From Pseudomonas graminis (GTDB taxonomy: Bacteria; Pseudomonadota; Gammaproteobacteria; Pseudomonadales; Pseudomonadaceae): a DNA stretch of 64,000 nt. Positions 26,113 through 38,063 of this stretch are shown in pieces. The stretch covers positions 62,001 to 126,000 of the forward strand of contig NZ_FOHW01000014.1 of assembly GCF_900111735.1 (NCBI RefSeq), read 5' to 3'. The translations under genes were made by a program, and so were the position numbers. The notes beneath the pieces are model-generated. The model was not told the origin of the DNA, did not search any database, and saw nothing but the letters and a program-made list of their open reading frames with translations. Numbering within the stretch: the first letter of the stretch is position 1; each line of letters starts with the position of its first letter.

Positions 26113-27492
26113 ATGCAAGCCCCAGCGAGTGTTTCGGTGCAGTCACGCCCCACCCTCCTCTTGGTGGACGACGAAGAATCGATTCTGAACAGCCTGCGCC
26201 GCCTGCTTCGCGAGCAACCCTACGACGTGTTGCTGGCTACCAGTGGCGAACAGGCCCTGAAGATCATGGCCGAACAACCGGTCGACCTGATCGTCAGCGA
26301 CGCGCGTATGCCGGGCATGGACGGCGCGGCGCTGCTGGCGCAGGTCTACAGCCTGTACCCGGACACCACGCGCATCCTGCTGACCGGTTACGTCGACCTC
26401 GAAACCATCGTCAAAGCCATCAACCAGGGCCATGTGCATCGCTACATCGCCAAACCCTGGACCGACGAAGAACTGGTGCTGACCCTGCGCCAGTCCCTGG
26501 CGTTCCAGTTTTCCGAGCGTGAAAGACAGCGCCTCGAGCAGCTCACCCAGCGGCAGAACGACGAGCTGAAAAGCCTCAACGCCACCCTCGAAAAACGCGT
26601 GCTGGCGCGCACCGCCGAGTTGCAGCAGACCGCCGACATGCTCGACCTGGCCTACGAAGAGCTCAAGCACAGCTACGCCACCGGTACCGAAGTGTTTTCG
26701 ATGCTGGTCAATCAGCGCCTGCCCGCGGACAAGCAGACCAACCGCGAAGTCATCGACCTGATCAATGCGTGCAGCAACCACCTCAATCTGGACGAGTCCA
26801 CGCGCCGCGACCTGTGCATGGCCGCCGCGCTGTACAACATCGGCAAATTGGGCTGGAGCGACGCGTTGATCAACATCCCGTCGGACATGGTCAGCCACGC
26901 CGACCGCGACACCTGGCGCAGTTACCCACGGCAGAGCGAATCGTTGCTGATGACCCTCGAACCGATTCAGGACGCCGCCAGCCTGATCCTGCATCACCAG
27001 GAACGCTGGGACGGCAGCGGCTTTCCGGCGCATCTCAAGGGTGAAGCAATCCCCTACGGCGCACGGCTGCTCAAGCTGGCCGTGGACTTCATCGAACTGC
27101 AGCGCGGGCTGATTCTGGAACGGCACCTGAGCAGCGGCGAGGCCTTGCTGTTCATCCGCCGCTACGCCGGCAAGCTTTACGACCCCGGCTTGATCGAGGA
27201 CTTCGCCAAGGCCTGCGCCGCGTACCTGGACGACGCGGTGCTCAACGACCCTACCGTCAAGGCCGTCACCACCCGAGAGCTGGTGCCGGGCATGACGCTG
27301 GTGCGCAACTTGAATGCGGACAACGGCATGCTGCTGCTCAATGCGGGCAAAGTGGTCAACGCCGCGCTGATCGAAAAGCTGGCGGCCTTCGAAGCCATCG
27401 ACAACAAGGCCCACTACAGCATTTTCGTGCGCCTGCCCGAACACGTCCCCGGTTCAGAGCCGCCGAAGAACCACTGGACTCAGGTCGGGTGA
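26113..27492 (+). CDS. Response regulator with degenerate HD-GYP output domain
   Basis: A 459-residue protein. The receiver domain carries LLVDDEES and the phosphoacceptor in IVSDARMPGMDG. A coiled linker leads to an HD-GYP-like domain (about residues 190-370). In active c-di-GMP phosphodiesterases the first motif is HDIGK; here it is YNIGK (Tyr241-Asn242), so two metal ligands are gone. The later HHQERWDGSGFP motif is kept with GFP for GYP. It is therefore probably a binding or signalling module rather than an enzyme. ATG 26113 has AGAGG at 26101-26105; ATG 26089 is weaker. Likely partner of the divergent kinase. Confidence 0.85.
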   Translation: MQAPASVSVQSRPTLLLVDDEESILNSLRRLLREQPYDVLLATSGEQALKIMAEQPVDLIVSDARMPGMDGAALLAQVYSLYPDTTRILLTGYVDLETIVKAINQGHVHRYIAKPWTDEELVLTLRQSLAFQFSERERQRLEQLTQRQNDELKSLNATLEKRVLARTAELQQTADMLDLAYEELKHSYATGTEVFSMLVNQRLPADKQTNREVIDLINACSNHLNLDESTRRDLCMAAALYNIGKLGWSDALINIPSDMVSHADRDTWRSYPRQSESLLMTLEPIQDAASLILHHQERWDGSGFPAHLKGEAIPYGARLLKLAVDFIELQRGLILERHLSSGEALLFIRRYAGKLYDPGLIEDFAKACAAYLDDAVLNDPTVKAVTTRELVPGMTLVRNLNADNGMLLLNAGKVVNAALIEKLAAFEAIDNKAHYSIFVRLPEHVPGSEPPKNHWTQVG

Positions 27493-27549
27493 CGCCCCGG
27501 TACGGATCACCGCGTCAAAGCCCTCGGCGGGTCTGAAACGAAGATGTCG

Positions 27550-27975
27550 GCTGACACCACGCATTCGCGGGCAAGCGCGCTCCCACAATGGACCGCGGCA
27601 ACGCACGTAATCGTCGGCGCACACAATATCTGTAGCAACCAGCTTGCTGCGGGCTCCGGCGAAGAGCAGCGTGTTCATCCAGTCCGTTCCACCACAGATT
27701 CCATGCAGCGAGGGACTGGCGGTGGAACACCATTGTAGGACCGGCTTTAGCCGGGAAGGCGTTGGTTGTTACGCCACAACACTGATGGCGAGCGGAAGTC
27801 TGTGGGAGCCGGCTTGCTGGCGAACCCGGGGGGGCGGAAAAGAAGATGTCGGCTGACACAACGCATTCGCGGGCAAGCGCGCTCCTACAGTGGATCTCGA
27901 CAACGCACGTAATCGCGCTGCGAAATTTTGGGTGAATGCACTGGCCTCTTCCCGGCTGAAGCCGGTCCTAGCCTG
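27550..27975. repeat. Mixed REP-type repeat cluster
   Basis: At least five units of three families: cgcattcgcgggcaagcgcg (27561 and 27862), taggaccggctttagccggg (27736) with an inverted copy (27946-27968), and gtgggagccggcttgctggc (27803). No gene is supported. Confidence 0.78.
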
Positions 27976-28595
27976 CTTCATGTTCAGCTGCGATTAAGTA
28001 TGCGGGCGCTAACGTTAAGGGAGCGGCCATGAAAGAGCGCGGACCCGCCCTTTGTAAACGCAGGCCTTTGCGAACACATTCGCGAAATCCCGATAGGTGG
28101 ACGACCTTGAAAAATACACATCCATTGGAAGCAGAGGGTAATTGCTGCGTGCGTCACTACATATTAATGGAGGACTTAGTGTTGTTCCCGGCATGGACGG
28201 TGTTGAATCCGCTCAAACTTGAATAAACAGCTTATTGAACAGATGCTGTCTGCCATCGAAATAACAGCGGCCCCACTGTTGATAAACAGGCTTAAATATG
28301 AACCCGCACGAACAATTGTCACAACGAGCTGGTACGCCCGAGATCATTGACCCTGACAGCAAAATTCCAAGACAGAATACCTACACTCCACACACATTAT
28401 TTTCATATTTGAGCGACTAACCTGCGATTCAATGATCCGCCAGAACATGTTTAAGCGACGCTCTTGACCGGCGTTATCCGGCGAAGCTCACATTGCTGAT
28501 ACACCTTGAGCGCTTATAAAAACTGACGATCCGCGCACACCTGTGTCTGCGGCTTCGCATCGCCACATATCGGACTTCACTGGGACGTTCTAATT
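27976..28595. other. AT-richer leader region upstream of the arn operon
   Basis: About 620 bases without a convincing gene. A 65-codon frame at 28029-28226 has a fair ribosome site but no family features. The region must hold the arn promoter. I looked for PmrA- and PhoP-type boxes and did not find a convincing match. Confidence 0.5.
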
Positions 28596-29744
28596 ATGAA
28601 TGAGGCTTTTCTTCCTTTTTCCCGCCCCAGTATCGGCGATGAAGAAGTGGCAGCCGTCACCCGCGTGCTGCGGTCCGGCTGGATCACCACGGGCCCGGAG
28701 TGTCAGCAGCTGGAAACGCAGTTCGCCGAGCGGGTCGGTGCACGGCACGCGGTGGCGGTTTCGTCCGCGACAGGCGCCATGCACATCGCCCTGCTCGCGC
28801 TGGGCGTTGGCCCCGGCGATGAAGTTATCACGCCCTCGCAGACCTGGGTCTCGACGGCCAACATGATCTGCCTGCTGGGGGCAACGCCGGTGTTTGTCGA
28901 CGTTGACCGGGACACCTTGATGACCGACGCCGAGCTGATCGAACAGGCCATTACCCCGCGTACAAAAGCCATCGTTCCGGTGCATTACGCCGGCGCCGCC
29001 TGCGACCTCGACCCGATTTACGCGCTGGCCGACCGCCACGGCATCGCGGTCATCGAAGACGCCGCCCACGCGGCAGGCACGGGCTACAAGGGCCAGCCGG
29101 TGGGCAGCCGCGGCACGGCGATCTTTTCCTTCCATGCCATTAAAAACATGACCTGCGCAGAAGGCGCGATGTTCGTCACCGATCACGCCGTGCTGGCCGA
29201 CCGGGTGCGCCAGCTGAAATTCCACGGCCTCGGCGTCGATGCCTACGATCGCCTGACCCTGGGCCGCAAACCCCAGGCTGAAGTCATCGAGCCCGGCTTC
29301 AAATACAACCTGGCGGACATCAACGCCAGCATCGCCCTCGTACAATTGCACCGGCTGGATCACATCAACGAGAAGCGCCGTCGGCTGGCCAGCCACTACC
29401 TGGACCGACTGGCGGGCAGCCCGGTGATACCGCTCTCTCAGCCCGTGTACCCGCAGCACCACGCCTGGCATCTGTTCATTTTGCGCATCGACCCCGAGCG
29501 CTGCGGGCTCGACCGCGACGGTTTCATGAAAGCGCTGCAAGAGCAGCGCATCGGCACCGGCATTCACTTCATCGCCACTCACCTGCACCGGTATTACCGA
29601 CAGCGTTTCCCGGACGTGCATTTGCCGAACACCGAGTGGAATTCGTCGCGGCTGTGTTCGATTCCGCTGTTCCCCGACATGACCCGCGACGACGTCGAGC
29701 GGGTGGTCGGGGCCATTGAATCCATCGTGGGAGCGCCGCGTTGA
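28596..29744 (+). CDS. arnB: UDP-4-amino-4-deoxy-L-arabinose aminotransferase ArnB
   Basis: A 382-residue PLP enzyme of the DegT/DnrJ/EryC1 family that converts UDP-4-ketopentose to UDP-L-Ara4N with glutamate. The PLP lysine is Lys183 in [12 protein letters not shown], and the N-terminal [13 protein letters not shown] and [12 protein letters not shown] segments match ArnB. First gene of arnBCADTEF-ugd, whose members overlap by one or four bases. The pathway decorates lipid A phosphates and gives resistance to cationic peptides such as polymyxin. Confidence 0.95.
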   Translation: MNEAFLPFSRPSIGDEEVAAVTRVLRSGWITTGPECQQLETQFAERVGARHAVAVSSATGAMHIALLALGVGPGDEVITPSQTWVSTANMICLLGATPVFVDVDRDTLMTDAELIEQAITPRTKAIVPVHYAGAACDLDPIYALADRHGIAVIEDAAHAAGTGYKGQPVGSRGTAIFSFHAIKNMTCAEGAMFVTDHAVLADRVRQLKFHGLGVDAYDRLTLGRKPQAEVIEPGFKYNLADINASIALVQLHRLDHINEKRRRLASHYLDRLAGSPVIPLSQPVYPQHHAWHLFILRIDPERCGLDRDGFMKALQEQRIGTGIHFIATHLHRYYRQRFPDVHLPNTEWNSSRLCSIPLFPDMTRDDVERVVGAIESIVGAPR

Positions 29745-30766
29745 AAGCCTTTCCCATCAATTGCGTGTCCATCGTCATCCCGGTCTACAACGAGCAAGAG
29801 AGCCTGCCCGAATTGCTGCGCCGCACGGAGGCCGCCTGCGCCCTGCTCGGCCATGCCTTTGAAATCGTGCTGGTGGACGATGGCAGCCGGGATGACTCGG
29901 CCGAACTGCTTCAGCAGGCGGCGGAGCGTGAGGGCAGCCATGTGGTGGCGGTCATTCTCAACCGCAATTACGGCCAGCACGCCGCGATCATGGCCGGCTT
30001 CGAGCAGTGCAAAGGCGATGTGGTGATCACCCTGGACGCCGACCTGCAGAACCCGCCCGAAGAAATACCGCGTCTGGTGCGACTTGCCGAACAGGGTTAC
30101 GACGTGGTCGGCACGGTGCGCAATCATCGGCAGGACTCCGCCTGGCGGCGCTGGCCGTCGAAACTCATCAACCTGGCCGTGCAGCGCTCCACCGGCGTGG
30201 CGATGAATGACTACGGCTGCATGCTCCGCGCGTACCGGCGCAACATCGTCGACGCCATGCTCGCCTGCCGGGAACGCAGCACCTTCATCCCGATTCTGGC
30301 CAACAGCTTCGCCCGGCACACCACGGAAATCCTGGTCGAGCACGCCGAGCGCGAGCACGGCGATTCCAAGTACAGCCCCATGCGCCTGATCAACCTGATG
30401 TTCGACCTGATCACCTGCATGACCACTACGCCCCTGCGTCTGCTGAGCATCGTCGGTGTCGGCATGGCCATCCTGGGCGTGCTGTTCGCCCTCGCGCTGG
30501 TTGTCCTGCGTCTGATCTTCGGCGCGCCGTGGGCCGGGCACGGCACCTTCGTCCTGTTTGCGGTGCTGTTCGTGTTCACCGGCGGCCAGTTCATCGGCAT
30601 GGGCCTGCTCGGCGAATACCTCGGCCGCATGTACAGCGACGTGCGCGCAAGGCCGCGCTTCTTCATTGAAAAGGTCGTGCGCGGCTCCCCCGTAACAGCG
30701 CTCGATACTGCCCAGTCTGCTGCCCCCTCTTCTGCCCCCGCTTACGCCCACAAGGTCGCACCATGA
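29741..30766 (+). CDS. arnC: Undecaprenyl-phosphate 4-deoxy-4-formamido-L-arabinose transferase ArnC
   Basis: A 341-residue GT2 glycosyltransferase. The N-terminal domain has [19 protein letters not shown] and the [11 protein letters not shown] metal/nucleotide site. Two C-terminal membrane helices lie at about 235-260 and 270-290. It moves Ara4-formyl-N from UDP to undecaprenyl phosphate on the cytoplasmic face. TTG start overlapping arnB by four bases. Confidence 0.94.
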   Translation: MKAFPINCVSIVIPVYNEQESLPELLRRTEAACALLGHAFEIVLVDDGSRDDSAELLQQAAEREGSHVVAVILNRNYGQHAAIMAGFEQCKGDVVITLDADLQNPPEEIPRLVRLAEQGYDVVGTVRNHRQDSAWRRWPSKLINLAVQRSTGVAMNDYGCMLRAYRRNIVDAMLACRERSTFIPILANSFARHTTEILVEHAEREHGDSKYSPMRLINLMFDLITCMTTTPLRLLSIVGVGMAILGVLFALALVVLRLIFGAPWAGHGTFVLFAVLFVFTGGQFIGMGLLGEYLGRMYSDVRARPRFFIEKVVRGSPVTALDTAQSAAPSSAPAYAHKVAP

Positions 30767-32775
30767 ACAAGAAAGCTGTCGTTTTTGCTTACCACGATAT
30801 TGGCTGCGTTGGCTTGCAGGCACTGCTCGACGCCGGTTATGAGATCGTGGCGGTGTTCACCCACGCCGACGACCCGAAGGAGAAAACCTTTTTCGGTTCG
30901 GTGGCGCAGCTGTGCGCGCAGCACGGGATTCCCGTCCACGCGCCGGAAGACCCCAATCACCCGCTGTGGCTTGAGCGCATCGCCCGGCTCGAACCCGATT
31001 TCATCTTCTCCTTCTACTACCGCCAACTGCTCGGTGAACCGCTGCTGGCCTGCGCGAAAGACGGCGCGTTCAACCTGCATGGCTCACTGCTGCCCAAGTA
31101 CCGGGGCCGGGCGCCGGCCAACTGGGTGCTGGTGAACGGCGAAAGCGAAACCGGCGTGACCTTGCACCAGATGGTCAAGCGCGCCGACGCAGGGCCGATC
31201 GTGGCGCAACAGCGGATCTCGATCAGCCCGACTGAAACGGCCCTGACCCTGCACGGCAAGTTACGTGAAACCGCCGCGGACCTGCTCTCGGAAACCCTGC
31301 CGTTGCTCGCTCAAGGCCGGTTGTCGGGCACACCTCAGGATGAATCTGCCGCCACCTGTTACGGCCGGCGCACCGCCGCCGACGGCTTGATCGACTGGTC
31401 GCTGCCGGCAACCCGTCTGGGCAATCTGGTTCGGGCAGTGACCCAGCCCTATCCCGGCGCTTTCTGCCCGGTGGGTGAGCACAAACTGATTGTCTGGGCC
31501 GCCCGCCCAGAGACCGGCTACACCGGCGAAGCGCCCGGCACGGTGCTCGGTTGCGAGCCGTTGCGCATTGCCTGCGGCGAAGGCTCGCTGGTGATCCATG
31601 CCGGCCAGCGTGGCGACGACGGTCTTTACCTGAGCGGCGCGCAACTGGCCCGAGAGTTCGGTCTGGTGGAGGGCTCGCGCTTGCAGGGCATGGACCCGCG
31701 CCGCTCGGTCCGACGCACCCGCGTACTGATCCTCGGGGTCAACGGCTTCATCGGCAATCACTTGTCCGAACGTTTGCTGCAAGACGACCGCTATGAAATC
31801 TATGGCATGGACATCGGCTCGGACGCTATCGAACGCCTGCGCGCCAGGCCGAACTTCCACTTCATCGAAGGCGACATCAGCATCCACTCCGAATGGATCG
31901 AGTACCACATCAAGAAGTGCGACGTGGTGCTGCCGCTGGTGGCGATCGCGACGCCCATCGAATACACGCGCAACCCGCTGCGGGTGTTCGAGCTGGACTT
32001 CGAAGAAAACCTGAAAATCGTCCGCTACTGCGTCAAGTACAACAAGCGCGTGATCTTCCCGTCGACCTCTGAGGTGTATGGCATGTGCCAGGACGCCAGC
32101 TTCGACGAAGACACCTCGAATCTGGTGGTCGGGCCGATCAACAAACAACGCTGGATCTATTCGGTGTCCAAGCAGTTGCTGGACCGGGTGATCTGGGCCT
32201 ACGGGCAGAAGGGTTTGCAGTTCACCCTGTTTCGCCCGTTCAACTGGATGGGGCCACGGCTGGACCGCCTGGACTCCGCGCGCATCGGCAGCTCCCGGGC
32301 CATCACTCAGCTGATTCTGCACCTGGTCGAGGGCACGCCGATTCGACTGGTGGACGGCGGCGCGCAGAAGCGCTGCTTCACCGACGTCGTCGACGGCATC
32401 GAAGCCCTGGCGCGGATCATCGAAAACAAGGGCGGGCTCTGCAACGGCCAGATCATCAACATCGGCAACCCCGAAAACGAAGCCAGCATTCGCCAACTGG
32501 GTACCGAGTTGCTGCGTCAGTTCGAAGCCCACCCGCTGCGCCACAACTTCCCGCCCTTCGCCGGTTTCCGTGAAGTCGAGAGCCAGTCGTTTTACGGCAA
32601 GGGCTATCAGGACGTCAGCCATCGCAAGCCGAGCATCGACAACGCAAAACGGCTGATCGGCTGGACGCCGACCATCGAACTGAGTGAAACCATCGGCAAG
32701 ACCCTGGACTTCTTCCTCCGGGAAGCCATGGCCGAGAAGGCGGAACTGAACGTGACTACCGGCGCACGCGGCTGA
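30763..32775 (+). CDS. arnA: Bifunctional UDP-glucuronate decarboxylase / UDP-Ara4N formyltransferase ArnA
   Basis: A 670-residue fusion. Residues 1-300 are a formyltransferase ([17 protein letters not shown] carries the active-site region). Residues 320-660 are an NAD-dependent decarboxylase of the SDR fold with [14 protein letters not shown] for NAD binding, PSTSEVYG (catalytic Ser, Glu) and YSVSKQ (Tyr, Lys). It supplies both the 4-keto sugar for ArnB and the formylated sugar for ArnC. Length matches the family. Confidence 0.95.
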   Translation: MNKKAVVFAYHDIGCVGLQALLDAGYEIVAVFTHADDPKEKTFFGSVAQLCAQHGIPVHAPEDPNHPLWLERIARLEPDFIFSFYYRQLLGEPLLACAKDGAFNLHGSLLPKYRGRAPANWVLVNGESETGVTLHQMVKRADAGPIVAQQRISISPTETALTLHGKLRETAADLLSETLPLLAQGRLSGTPQDESAATCYGRRTAADGLIDWSLPATRLGNLVRAVTQPYPGAFCPVGEHKLIVWAARPETGYTGEAPGTVLGCEPLRIACGEGSLVIHAGQRGDDGLYLSGAQLAREFGLVEGSRLQGMDPRRSVRRTRVLILGVNGFIGNHLSERLLQDDRYEIYGMDIGSDAIERLRARPNFHFIEGDISIHSEWIEYHIKKCDVVLPLVAIATPIEYTRNPLRVFELDFEENLKIVRYCVKYNKRVIFPSTSEVYGMCQDASFDEDTSNLVVGPINKQRWIYSVSKQLLDRVIWAYGQKGLQFTLFRPFNWMGPRLDRLDSARIGSSRAITQLILHLVEGTPIRLVDGGAQKRCFTDVVDGIEALARIIENKGGLCNGQIINIGNPENEASIRQLGTELLRQFEAHPLRHNFPPFAGFREVESQSFYGKGYQDVSHRKPSIDNAKRLIGWTPTIELSETIGKTLDFFLREAMAEKAELNVTTGARG

Positions 32776-33656
32776 TGAAGGCCGGACTGCGCATCGACGT
32801 CGACACCTGGCGCGGCACCCGTGACGGCGTGCCGCGTTTGCTGGACCTGCTCGACGAAGCGCAGGTCAAGGCGACGTTTTTCTTCAGTGTTGGTCCGGAC
32901 AACATGGGTCGCCATCTGTGGCGTCTCGCACGGCCGCAGTTCCTCTGGAAAATGCTGCGTTCGCGAGCGGCGAGCCTGTACGGCTGGGACATTCTCCTGG
33001 CGGGCACCGCGTGGCCCGGCAAACCCATCGGTCGCGATCTCGGGCCGCTGATGCGCCGGGCCCGGGACGCCGGTCATGAAGTGGGCTTGCACGCTTGGGA
33101 TCACCACGGCTGGCAGGCCAATGCCGGGCGCTGGAGCGAAGCCGAGCTGACCGATCAGATCCAGCGCGGCGTTGACGTGTTGAACGACATCCTCGGCCAC
33201 CCAGTGACCTGCTCCGCCGCCGCCGGCTGGCGCGCCGATGAACGCGTGGTGCAGGCGAAGGAGGCATTCGGTTTTCGCTACAACAGCGACTGCCGGGGCA
33301 CGTCGATATTCCGGCCGGTGCTGGCCGATGGCGCGCTGGGCACGCCGCAGATTCCGGTGGACCTGCCGACTTACGACGAACTGGTTTCGCCACAGCTCGA
33401 CGCCAAAGGCTTCAACGACGACATCCTAGGGCGGTTCGCGGCCTGGAAGCTGAACGTCTACACCGTTCACGCCGAGGTCGAAGGCATTGTCATGGCCCCT
33501 GGGTTCCGCGCGTTGTTGGGCGAGGCGAAAAACCAGGGCATCCAGTTTCAGCCCCTCGGCGCGATGTTGCCGGACAGGCAGGATCAGCTGCCTGCAGGCC
33601 ACTTGATGCGTGGAGCGCTGCGCGGTCGCGAAGGCTGGCTGGGGGTGCAGCGATGA
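32775..33656 (+). CDS. arnD: 4-deoxy-4-formamido-L-arabinose-phosphoundecaprenol deformylase ArnD
   Basis: A 293-residue polysaccharide-deacetylase-type hydrolase that removes the formyl group from undecaprenyl-phosphate Ara4FN. It starts [20 protein letters not shown], containing the metal-binding Asp, followed by [14 protein letters not shown] and the [14 protein letters not shown] metal motif. ATG overlaps the arnA stop by one base. Confidence 0.93.
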   Translation: MKAGLRIDVDTWRGTRDGVPRLLDLLDEAQVKATFFFSVGPDNMGRHLWRLARPQFLWKMLRSRAASLYGWDILLAGTAWPGKPIGRDLGPLMRRARDAGHEVGLHAWDHHGWQANAGRWSEAELTDQIQRGVDVLNDILGHPVTCSAAAGWRADERVVQAKEAFGFRYNSDCRGTSIFRPVLADGALGTPQIPVDLPTYDELVSPQLDAKGFNDDILGRFAAWKLNVYTVHAEVEGIVMAPGFRALLGEAKNQGIQFQPLGAMLPDRQDQLPAGHLMRGALRGREGWLGVQR

Positions 33657-35305
33657 TCAAAGCCAAACATCGCAACATCGCCCTGCTGGTGCTGGCCTTC
33701 GCCGTGTTCTATCTGCTGCCGTTGGGGTCCCACGGATTGTGGATTCCCGATGAAACCCGCTACGCGCAGATCAGTCAGGAAATGCTGCACAGCGGTCACT
33801 GGGCGGCGCCGCATTTCATGGGCCTGCGTTATTTCGAGAAACCCGCTGCGGGCTATTGGCTGATTGCCGTGGGGCAAGCCATCTTTGGTGAAAACCTGTT
33901 TGGCGTGCGCATCGTCTCAGCGCTGAGCACCGGTCTGAGTGTGATGCTCGCTTACTGGCTGGCTGCGCGGATGTGGAACGACCCGCGCAAGAGTTTCGCC
34001 AGTGCGCTGCTGTTCATGAGCTTCGCGTTTATTGCCGGGCAAGCCGGTTACGCCAACCTCGATCCTCAGTTCACCTTGTGGGCGAACCTGACGCTGGTGG
34101 GGTTCTGGTGCGCCATTCACAGCAGCGGGCGTGCGCGACTGGGCGCCTGGGCGCTGATCGGCCTGGCCTGCGCCATGGGCTTCATGACCAAGGGATTTCT
34201 GGCCTGGGCGCTGCCGGTGATGGTCGCCCTGCCCTACATGCTCTGGCAGCGGCGTCTGGGTGAACTGCTTCGCTATGGGCCGCTGGCGGTGTTGATTGCC
34301 ATCCTGGTGAGCCTGCCGTGGGTGCTCGCGGTGCATGGGCAGGAACCCGACTTCTGGCGGTTCTTCTTCTGGCACGAGCACATCCGGCGCTTTGCAGGCA
34401 ATGATGCCCAACACGCCGAACCCTGGTGGTTTTACCTGCCACTGCTGGTGGTGTCCTGCCTGCCATGGGCCGCCTTGCTGCCGGCCACGTTCCGCCAGGC
34501 CTGGCAGCGCATGCGTCGCCCTGAAACCGGCTTTCTCCTCATCTGGCTGCTGGTGCCGCTGGCGTTTCTCAGCCTCAGCAACGGCAAGCTGCCGACTTAC
34601 ATTCTGCCGTGCCTGCTGCCGATGGCGCTGTTGATGGCCGACGCGCTTATCGAGCGCCTGAATAAAGCCCAGCTCACCGCCTTGCGCGTCAATGGCTGGC
34701 TGAACGCGGCGGCCGGGTTGATCGGGCTAATGGCGCTGGTGTACCTGCAACTCAAGCATCCGGTGTATGACCACGAGCCGGTGAGCCTGCTGCTGGCGAT
34801 CATGGTGCTGGGCGGCTGGTGTGCGAGCAATGCCCTGCAAGGCATTCGCCCGATGAAGTATTGGGCCGCACCGGCACTGGGCAGCTGGCTGCTGGTGGCG
34901 TTGTTGCCGGCTGCCCTGCCCTATGACGTGGTGCATAACAAGACGCCTGACCAGTTTGTGCTTGCCCATCAAGCGCAACTGGCGGCCAGCACGCACTTGC
35001 TGAGCAATGATCTGGGCGCGGCGTCGGCACTGGCGTGGCGCCTGAACAGAACCGACGTGTCGTTTTTCAACACCTGGAACGAACTGGATTACGGCCTGGC
35101 GTATCCCCACGCGACAGGCCGCGAAGTGACCCTGAAAAGGATCAACACCTGGATGACCAAAGCCCGCAGCGAGGGTCAGGTCGGGGTGGTCATGCGCGGC
35201 AGAACCGACGAGGAACTGCGCGAACTCGAGTTGCTGCCCAAGGACGCCGAGCGCTACGACGAGGGCAACCTGATCATCCTCATTTACGGGAAGTCAGCGC
35301 CATGA
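33653..35305 (+). CDS. arnT: Lipid A L-Ara4N transferase ArnT
   Basis: A 550-residue GT-C fold inner-membrane glycosyltransferase (GT83) that moves Ara4N from its undecaprenyl carrier to lipid A on the periplasmic side. About twelve membrane helices. The periplasmic loop after the first helix contains [16 protein letters not shown], the DET/R motif of the family, then [13 protein letters not shown]. Four-base overlaps with arnD and arnE. Confidence 0.95.
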   Translation: MIKAKHRNIALLVLAFAVFYLLPLGSHGLWIPDETRYAQISQEMLHSGHWAAPHFMGLRYFEKPAAGYWLIAVGQAIFGENLFGVRIVSALSTGLSVMLAYWLAARMWNDPRKSFASALLFMSFAFIAGQAGYANLDPQFTLWANLTLVGFWCAIHSSGRARLGAWALIGLACAMGFMTKGFLAWALPVMVALPYMLWQRRLGELLRYGPLAVLIAILVSLPWVLAVHGQEPDFWRFFFWHEHIRRFAGNDAQHAEPWWFYLPLLVVSCLPWAALLPATFRQAWQRMRRPETGFLLIWLLVPLAFLSLSNGKLPTYILPCLLPMALLMADALIERLNKAQLTALRVNGWLNAAAGLIGLMALVYLQLKHPVYDHEPVSLLLAIMVLGGWCASNALQGIRPMKYWAAPALGSWLLVALLPAALPYDVVHNKTPDQFVLAHQAQLAASTHLLSNDLGAASALAWRLNRTDVSFFNTWNELDYGLAYPHATGREVTLKRINTWMTKARSEGQVGVVMRGRTDEELRELELLPKDAERYDEGNLIILIYGKSAP

Positions 35306-35646
35306 CCTGGCTGCTGCTGTTGGCCACCTGCGGGCTGACGTGCCTGGGCCAGGTCGCGCAGAAGTGCGCGGTGGAGCGCTGGCGCGGCACGTTTCCCGGC
35401 GTGTTCGTTGCGGCGCGCTCGTTCTGGTTGTGGCTGGCCGTGGGTTGTCTGGGATTGGGCCTCATCGGATGGCTGCTGGTGTTGCAGCGTCTGGACGTCG
35501 GCATCGCTTACCCGATGCTGGGCCTGAACGTGGTGCTGATCACCCTGGCCAGCCGCTTTGTTTTCAAGGAGTCCACCGACGCCGTCCATTGGTTGGGCGT
35601 CGCGTTGATTCTGGCTGGCGTCGTGCTGCTGGGGCGTCAGGCGTGA
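35302..35646 (+). CDS. arnE: Ara4N-phosphoundecaprenol flippase subunit ArnE
   Basis: A 114-residue EmrE-like protein with four membrane helices. Features include [16 protein letters not shown] in the first helix and the [18 protein letters not shown] segment. It works with ArnF to flip the carrier-linked sugar. ATG 35302 overlaps the arnT stop; a longer frame from 35035 lies inside arnT. Confidence 0.92.
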   Translation: MTWLLLLATCGLTCLGQVAQKCAVERWRGTFPGVFVAARSFWLWLAVGCLGLGLIGWLLVLQRLDVGIAYPMLGLNVVLITLASRFVFKESTDAVHWLGVALILAGVVLLGRQA

Positions 35647-36071
35647 GCCGGTCAGGCTTGAGGCGCATGGCAACGGCGTGGGCGATGTGCAGCGTGGCGC
35701 TGGTCAGCGCAGCGCAGTTGGGTATGCGCTGGGGCATGAGCCGTCTGCCCTCGCCAGAGTTGTGGCTGGACCCGGCAGTGCCGGTGCAGATAGCGCTTGG
35801 CGCGGTGCTGGTGATTGCTGCCGCGATCATTGCGTATGGCCTGTCGATGCTCGCCTGGCTGCTGGCACTGCGCGATCTGCCCCTCAGTCGCGCCTACTCC
35901 CTGCTCAGCGTCAGCTACGGGCTGGTGTATGCCCTCGCCGCGGCGCTGCCATTTTTCCATGAGACGTTCACGGTATCGAAAACTTTGGGCGTCATCCTGA
36001 TCGTGATGGGCGTGCTGACCATCAACCTTCGGCGCATTTCCAGCACACCTTCACAGGGCTTTCCTCAATGA
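35643..36071 (+). CDS. arnF: Ara4N-phosphoundecaprenol flippase subunit ArnF
   Basis: A 142-residue EmrE-like partner of ArnE with four membrane helices. It starts with GTG at 35643, overlapping the arnE stop. Typical segments are [33 protein letters not shown] and the final [14 protein letters not shown] helix. A longer frame from 35340 lies in arnE and is rejected. Confidence 0.9.
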   Translation: MSRSGLRRMATAWAMCSVALVSAAQLGMRWGMSRLPSPELWLDPAVPVQIALGAVLVIAAAIIAYGLSMLAWLLALRDLPLSRAYSLLSVSYGLVYALAAALPFFHETFTVSKTLGVILIVMGVLTINLRRISSTPSQGFPQ

Positions 36072-37462
36072 AAATCAGCGTTTTCGGTAGCGGGTATGTC
36101 GGTCTGGTGCAAGCAACCGTGCTTGCTGAAGTGGGTCACGACGTGGTCTGCATGGACATCGATCAGGCCAAGGTCGAGCAGTTGCGGCAGGGTCAGGTGC
36201 ATATTTTCGAACCGGGGCTGGCCGGCCTGGTGCGCGAGAACCTGGAGAACAAGCGCCTGCAGTTCACCACTGACACACAACGCGCGGTCGAGCACGCCGA
36301 TGTGCTGTTCATCGCCGTCGGCACGCCGTCCCGCGATGACGGCTCGGCAGACCTGACGGGGTTTTTCGCCGTCGGTGATGCCATCGCGACGTACCGTTCG
36401 GAGCCTCTGATCATCGTCGAGAAGTCAACGGTGCCGGTGGGCAGTGGCGACGCGTTGCGCGGTCATATCGACAAGGCGCTGCGCCAGGCCGGTCGCTTGC
36501 TGCAGTTCGATATCGTCTCCAATCCCGAGTTTCTCAAAGAGGGTTCAGCGGTCAACGACTGCCGGCGCCCGGACCGGATCGTCATCGGCTGCGACAGCGA
36601 TGCCGTGCGCAAAGTGATGCGCGAGTTGTACGCGCCGTTCAACCGCAACCATGACCGGATCATGTTCATGGACCTGCGCAGCGCCGAGCTGACCAAGTAC
36701 GCGGCCAACTGCATGCTGGCCACCAAGATCAGCTTCATCAACCAGATCGCCGAACTGGCCGAGCATCTGGGCGCCGACGTGGAGTCGGTCCGGCTGGGCA
36801 TCGGCGCAGATTCACGGATCGGTTACGACTTCATCTATCCCGGCTGCGGTTATGGCGGCTCGTGTTTCGGCAAGGACATTCGCGCCTTGATCCACAGCGC
36901 CCGGGAAGCCCATTGCTCCAACGACCTGCTGGCGGTGGTCGAGGCGATCAATGAGCGGCAGAAGAACAAGCTGTTCGAGCGGGTCAAGGCGTTCTACGAG
37001 GGTGATCTGCGCGGCAAGACATTCGCGCTGTGGGGCCTGGCGTTCAAGCCGAACACCGACGACATGCGCGACGCGCCGAGCCGGGTGCTGATGGAAGCCT
37101 TGTGGGACGCCGGCGCCACCGTGCGCGCGTTCGACCCCGAGGCCATGCAGGAGACGCAGCGTCTTTACGGCAACCGCAGGGATTTGATTTTGATGGGTAC
37201 GCCGGAGTCGACGTTGAACGACGCAGACGCGCTGATCATCTGCACCGAATGGCAACAGTTCAAGGCCCCGGATTTCGAGCTTATCCAGCAACGCCTCGCC
37301 GCGCCGGTGATCTTCGACGGCCGCAACCTGTACGACACAGAACGCCTGGCCCAGAACGGATTTCACTACTTCCCGATCGGGCGCGGGGAATCCTGCGAAC
37401 TGCCGATCCCGCAAAAGCAGTGGATGCCATTCAAAAACGTGGCGGGTGGGGTGATGGTGTAG
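36068..37462 (+). CDS. ugd: UDP-glucose 6-dehydrogenase
   Basis: A 464-residue enzyme that oxidises UDP-glucose to UDP-glucuronate, the precursor used by ArnA. The NAD site is [19 protein letters not shown] and the catalytic Cys266 lies in YGGSCFGKD. Its place at the end of the arn operon (as pmrE) with a four-base overlap dedicates it to lipid A modification. Confidence 0.95.
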   Translation: MKISVFGSGYVGLVQATVLAEVGHDVVCMDIDQAKVEQLRQGQVHIFEPGLAGLVRENLENKRLQFTTDTQRAVEHADVLFIAVGTPSRDDGSADLTGFFAVGDAIATYRSEPLIIVEKSTVPVGSGDALRGHIDKALRQAGRLLQFDIVSNPEFLKEGSAVNDCRRPDRIVIGCDSDAVRKVMRELYAPFNRNHDRIMFMDLRSAELTKYAANCMLATKISFINQIAELAEHLGADVESVRLGIGADSRIGYDFIYPGCGYGGSCFGKDIRALIHSAREAHCSNDLLAVVEAINERQKNKLFERVKAFYEGDLRGKTFALWGLAFKPNTDDMRDAPSRVLMEALWDAGATVRAFDPEAMQETQRLYGNRRDLILMGTPESTLNDADALIICTEWQQFKAPDFELIQQRLAAPVIFDGRNLYDTERLAQNGFHYFPIGRGESCELPIPQKQWMPFKNVAGGVMV

Positions 37463-37474
37463 CGGCCGACGCCT

Positions 37475-37990
37475 TCCCGGCTAAAGCCGGTCCCACCATT
37501 GTGTCCGGCACCGCCCCCGCAGAATGCAAGCGATGCTTCTTAGTGAGACCGGCACCGCCCCCGCGGAATGCACGCGATGCCTCTTAGTGGGACCGGCTTT
37601 AGCCGGGAAGAGGCCCGTTTTTTCACCATCAATTTCGCAGCGTGACGCCTGACGCCTTCCCGGCTAAAGCCGGTCCCACAATTGTGTTCGGCGCCGGCGC
37701 CGCAGAATGCACGCGATGCTTTTTAGTGGGACCGGCTTTAGCCGGGAAGAGGCCCGTTTGTTCACCATCAATTTCGCAGCGTGACGCCTGACGCCTTCCC
37801 GGCTAAAGCCGGTCCCACCATTGTGTCCAGCGCCGGCCCCGCAGAATGCACGCGATGCTTCTTAGTGGGACCGGCTTTAGCCGGGAAGAGGCCCGTTTGT
37901 TCACCATCAATTTCGCAGCGTGCCCACTGACGCCTTCCCGGCTGAAGCCGGTCGTACCATTGTGTCCGGCGCCGGTCCCACGAGTTCTTC
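37475..37990. repeat. Tandem repeat with exact 139-bp period
   Basis: Consecutive units each contain cgccttcccggctaaagcc, a gcagaatgcacgcgatgc core, taccggctttagccgggaag-type inverted partner and a spacer caccatcaatttcgcagcg. The spacer recurs at 37631, 37770 and 37909 (start of aatttcgcag), an exact 139-base period. The first unit carries an internal partial duplication. It may terminate the arn operon. Confidence 0.88.
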
Positions 37991-38063
37991 ACACCCCCCA
38001 AACCAATTTTTGACAATCGCGGCCCTACTATCCCGCCACTGTCGCGAGGGTGGAATCACTAAT

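Noticed and set aside
28029..28226. A 65-codon frame upstream of arnB with a fair ribosome site
   Set aside because: No family features, basic then mixed composition, and it borders repeat DNA; not enough to call a gene.
37490..37990. Regularly spaced repeats that could suggest a CRISPR array
   Set aside because: The whole 139-base unit including the spacer is repeated; CRISPR needs short repeats with unique spacers.
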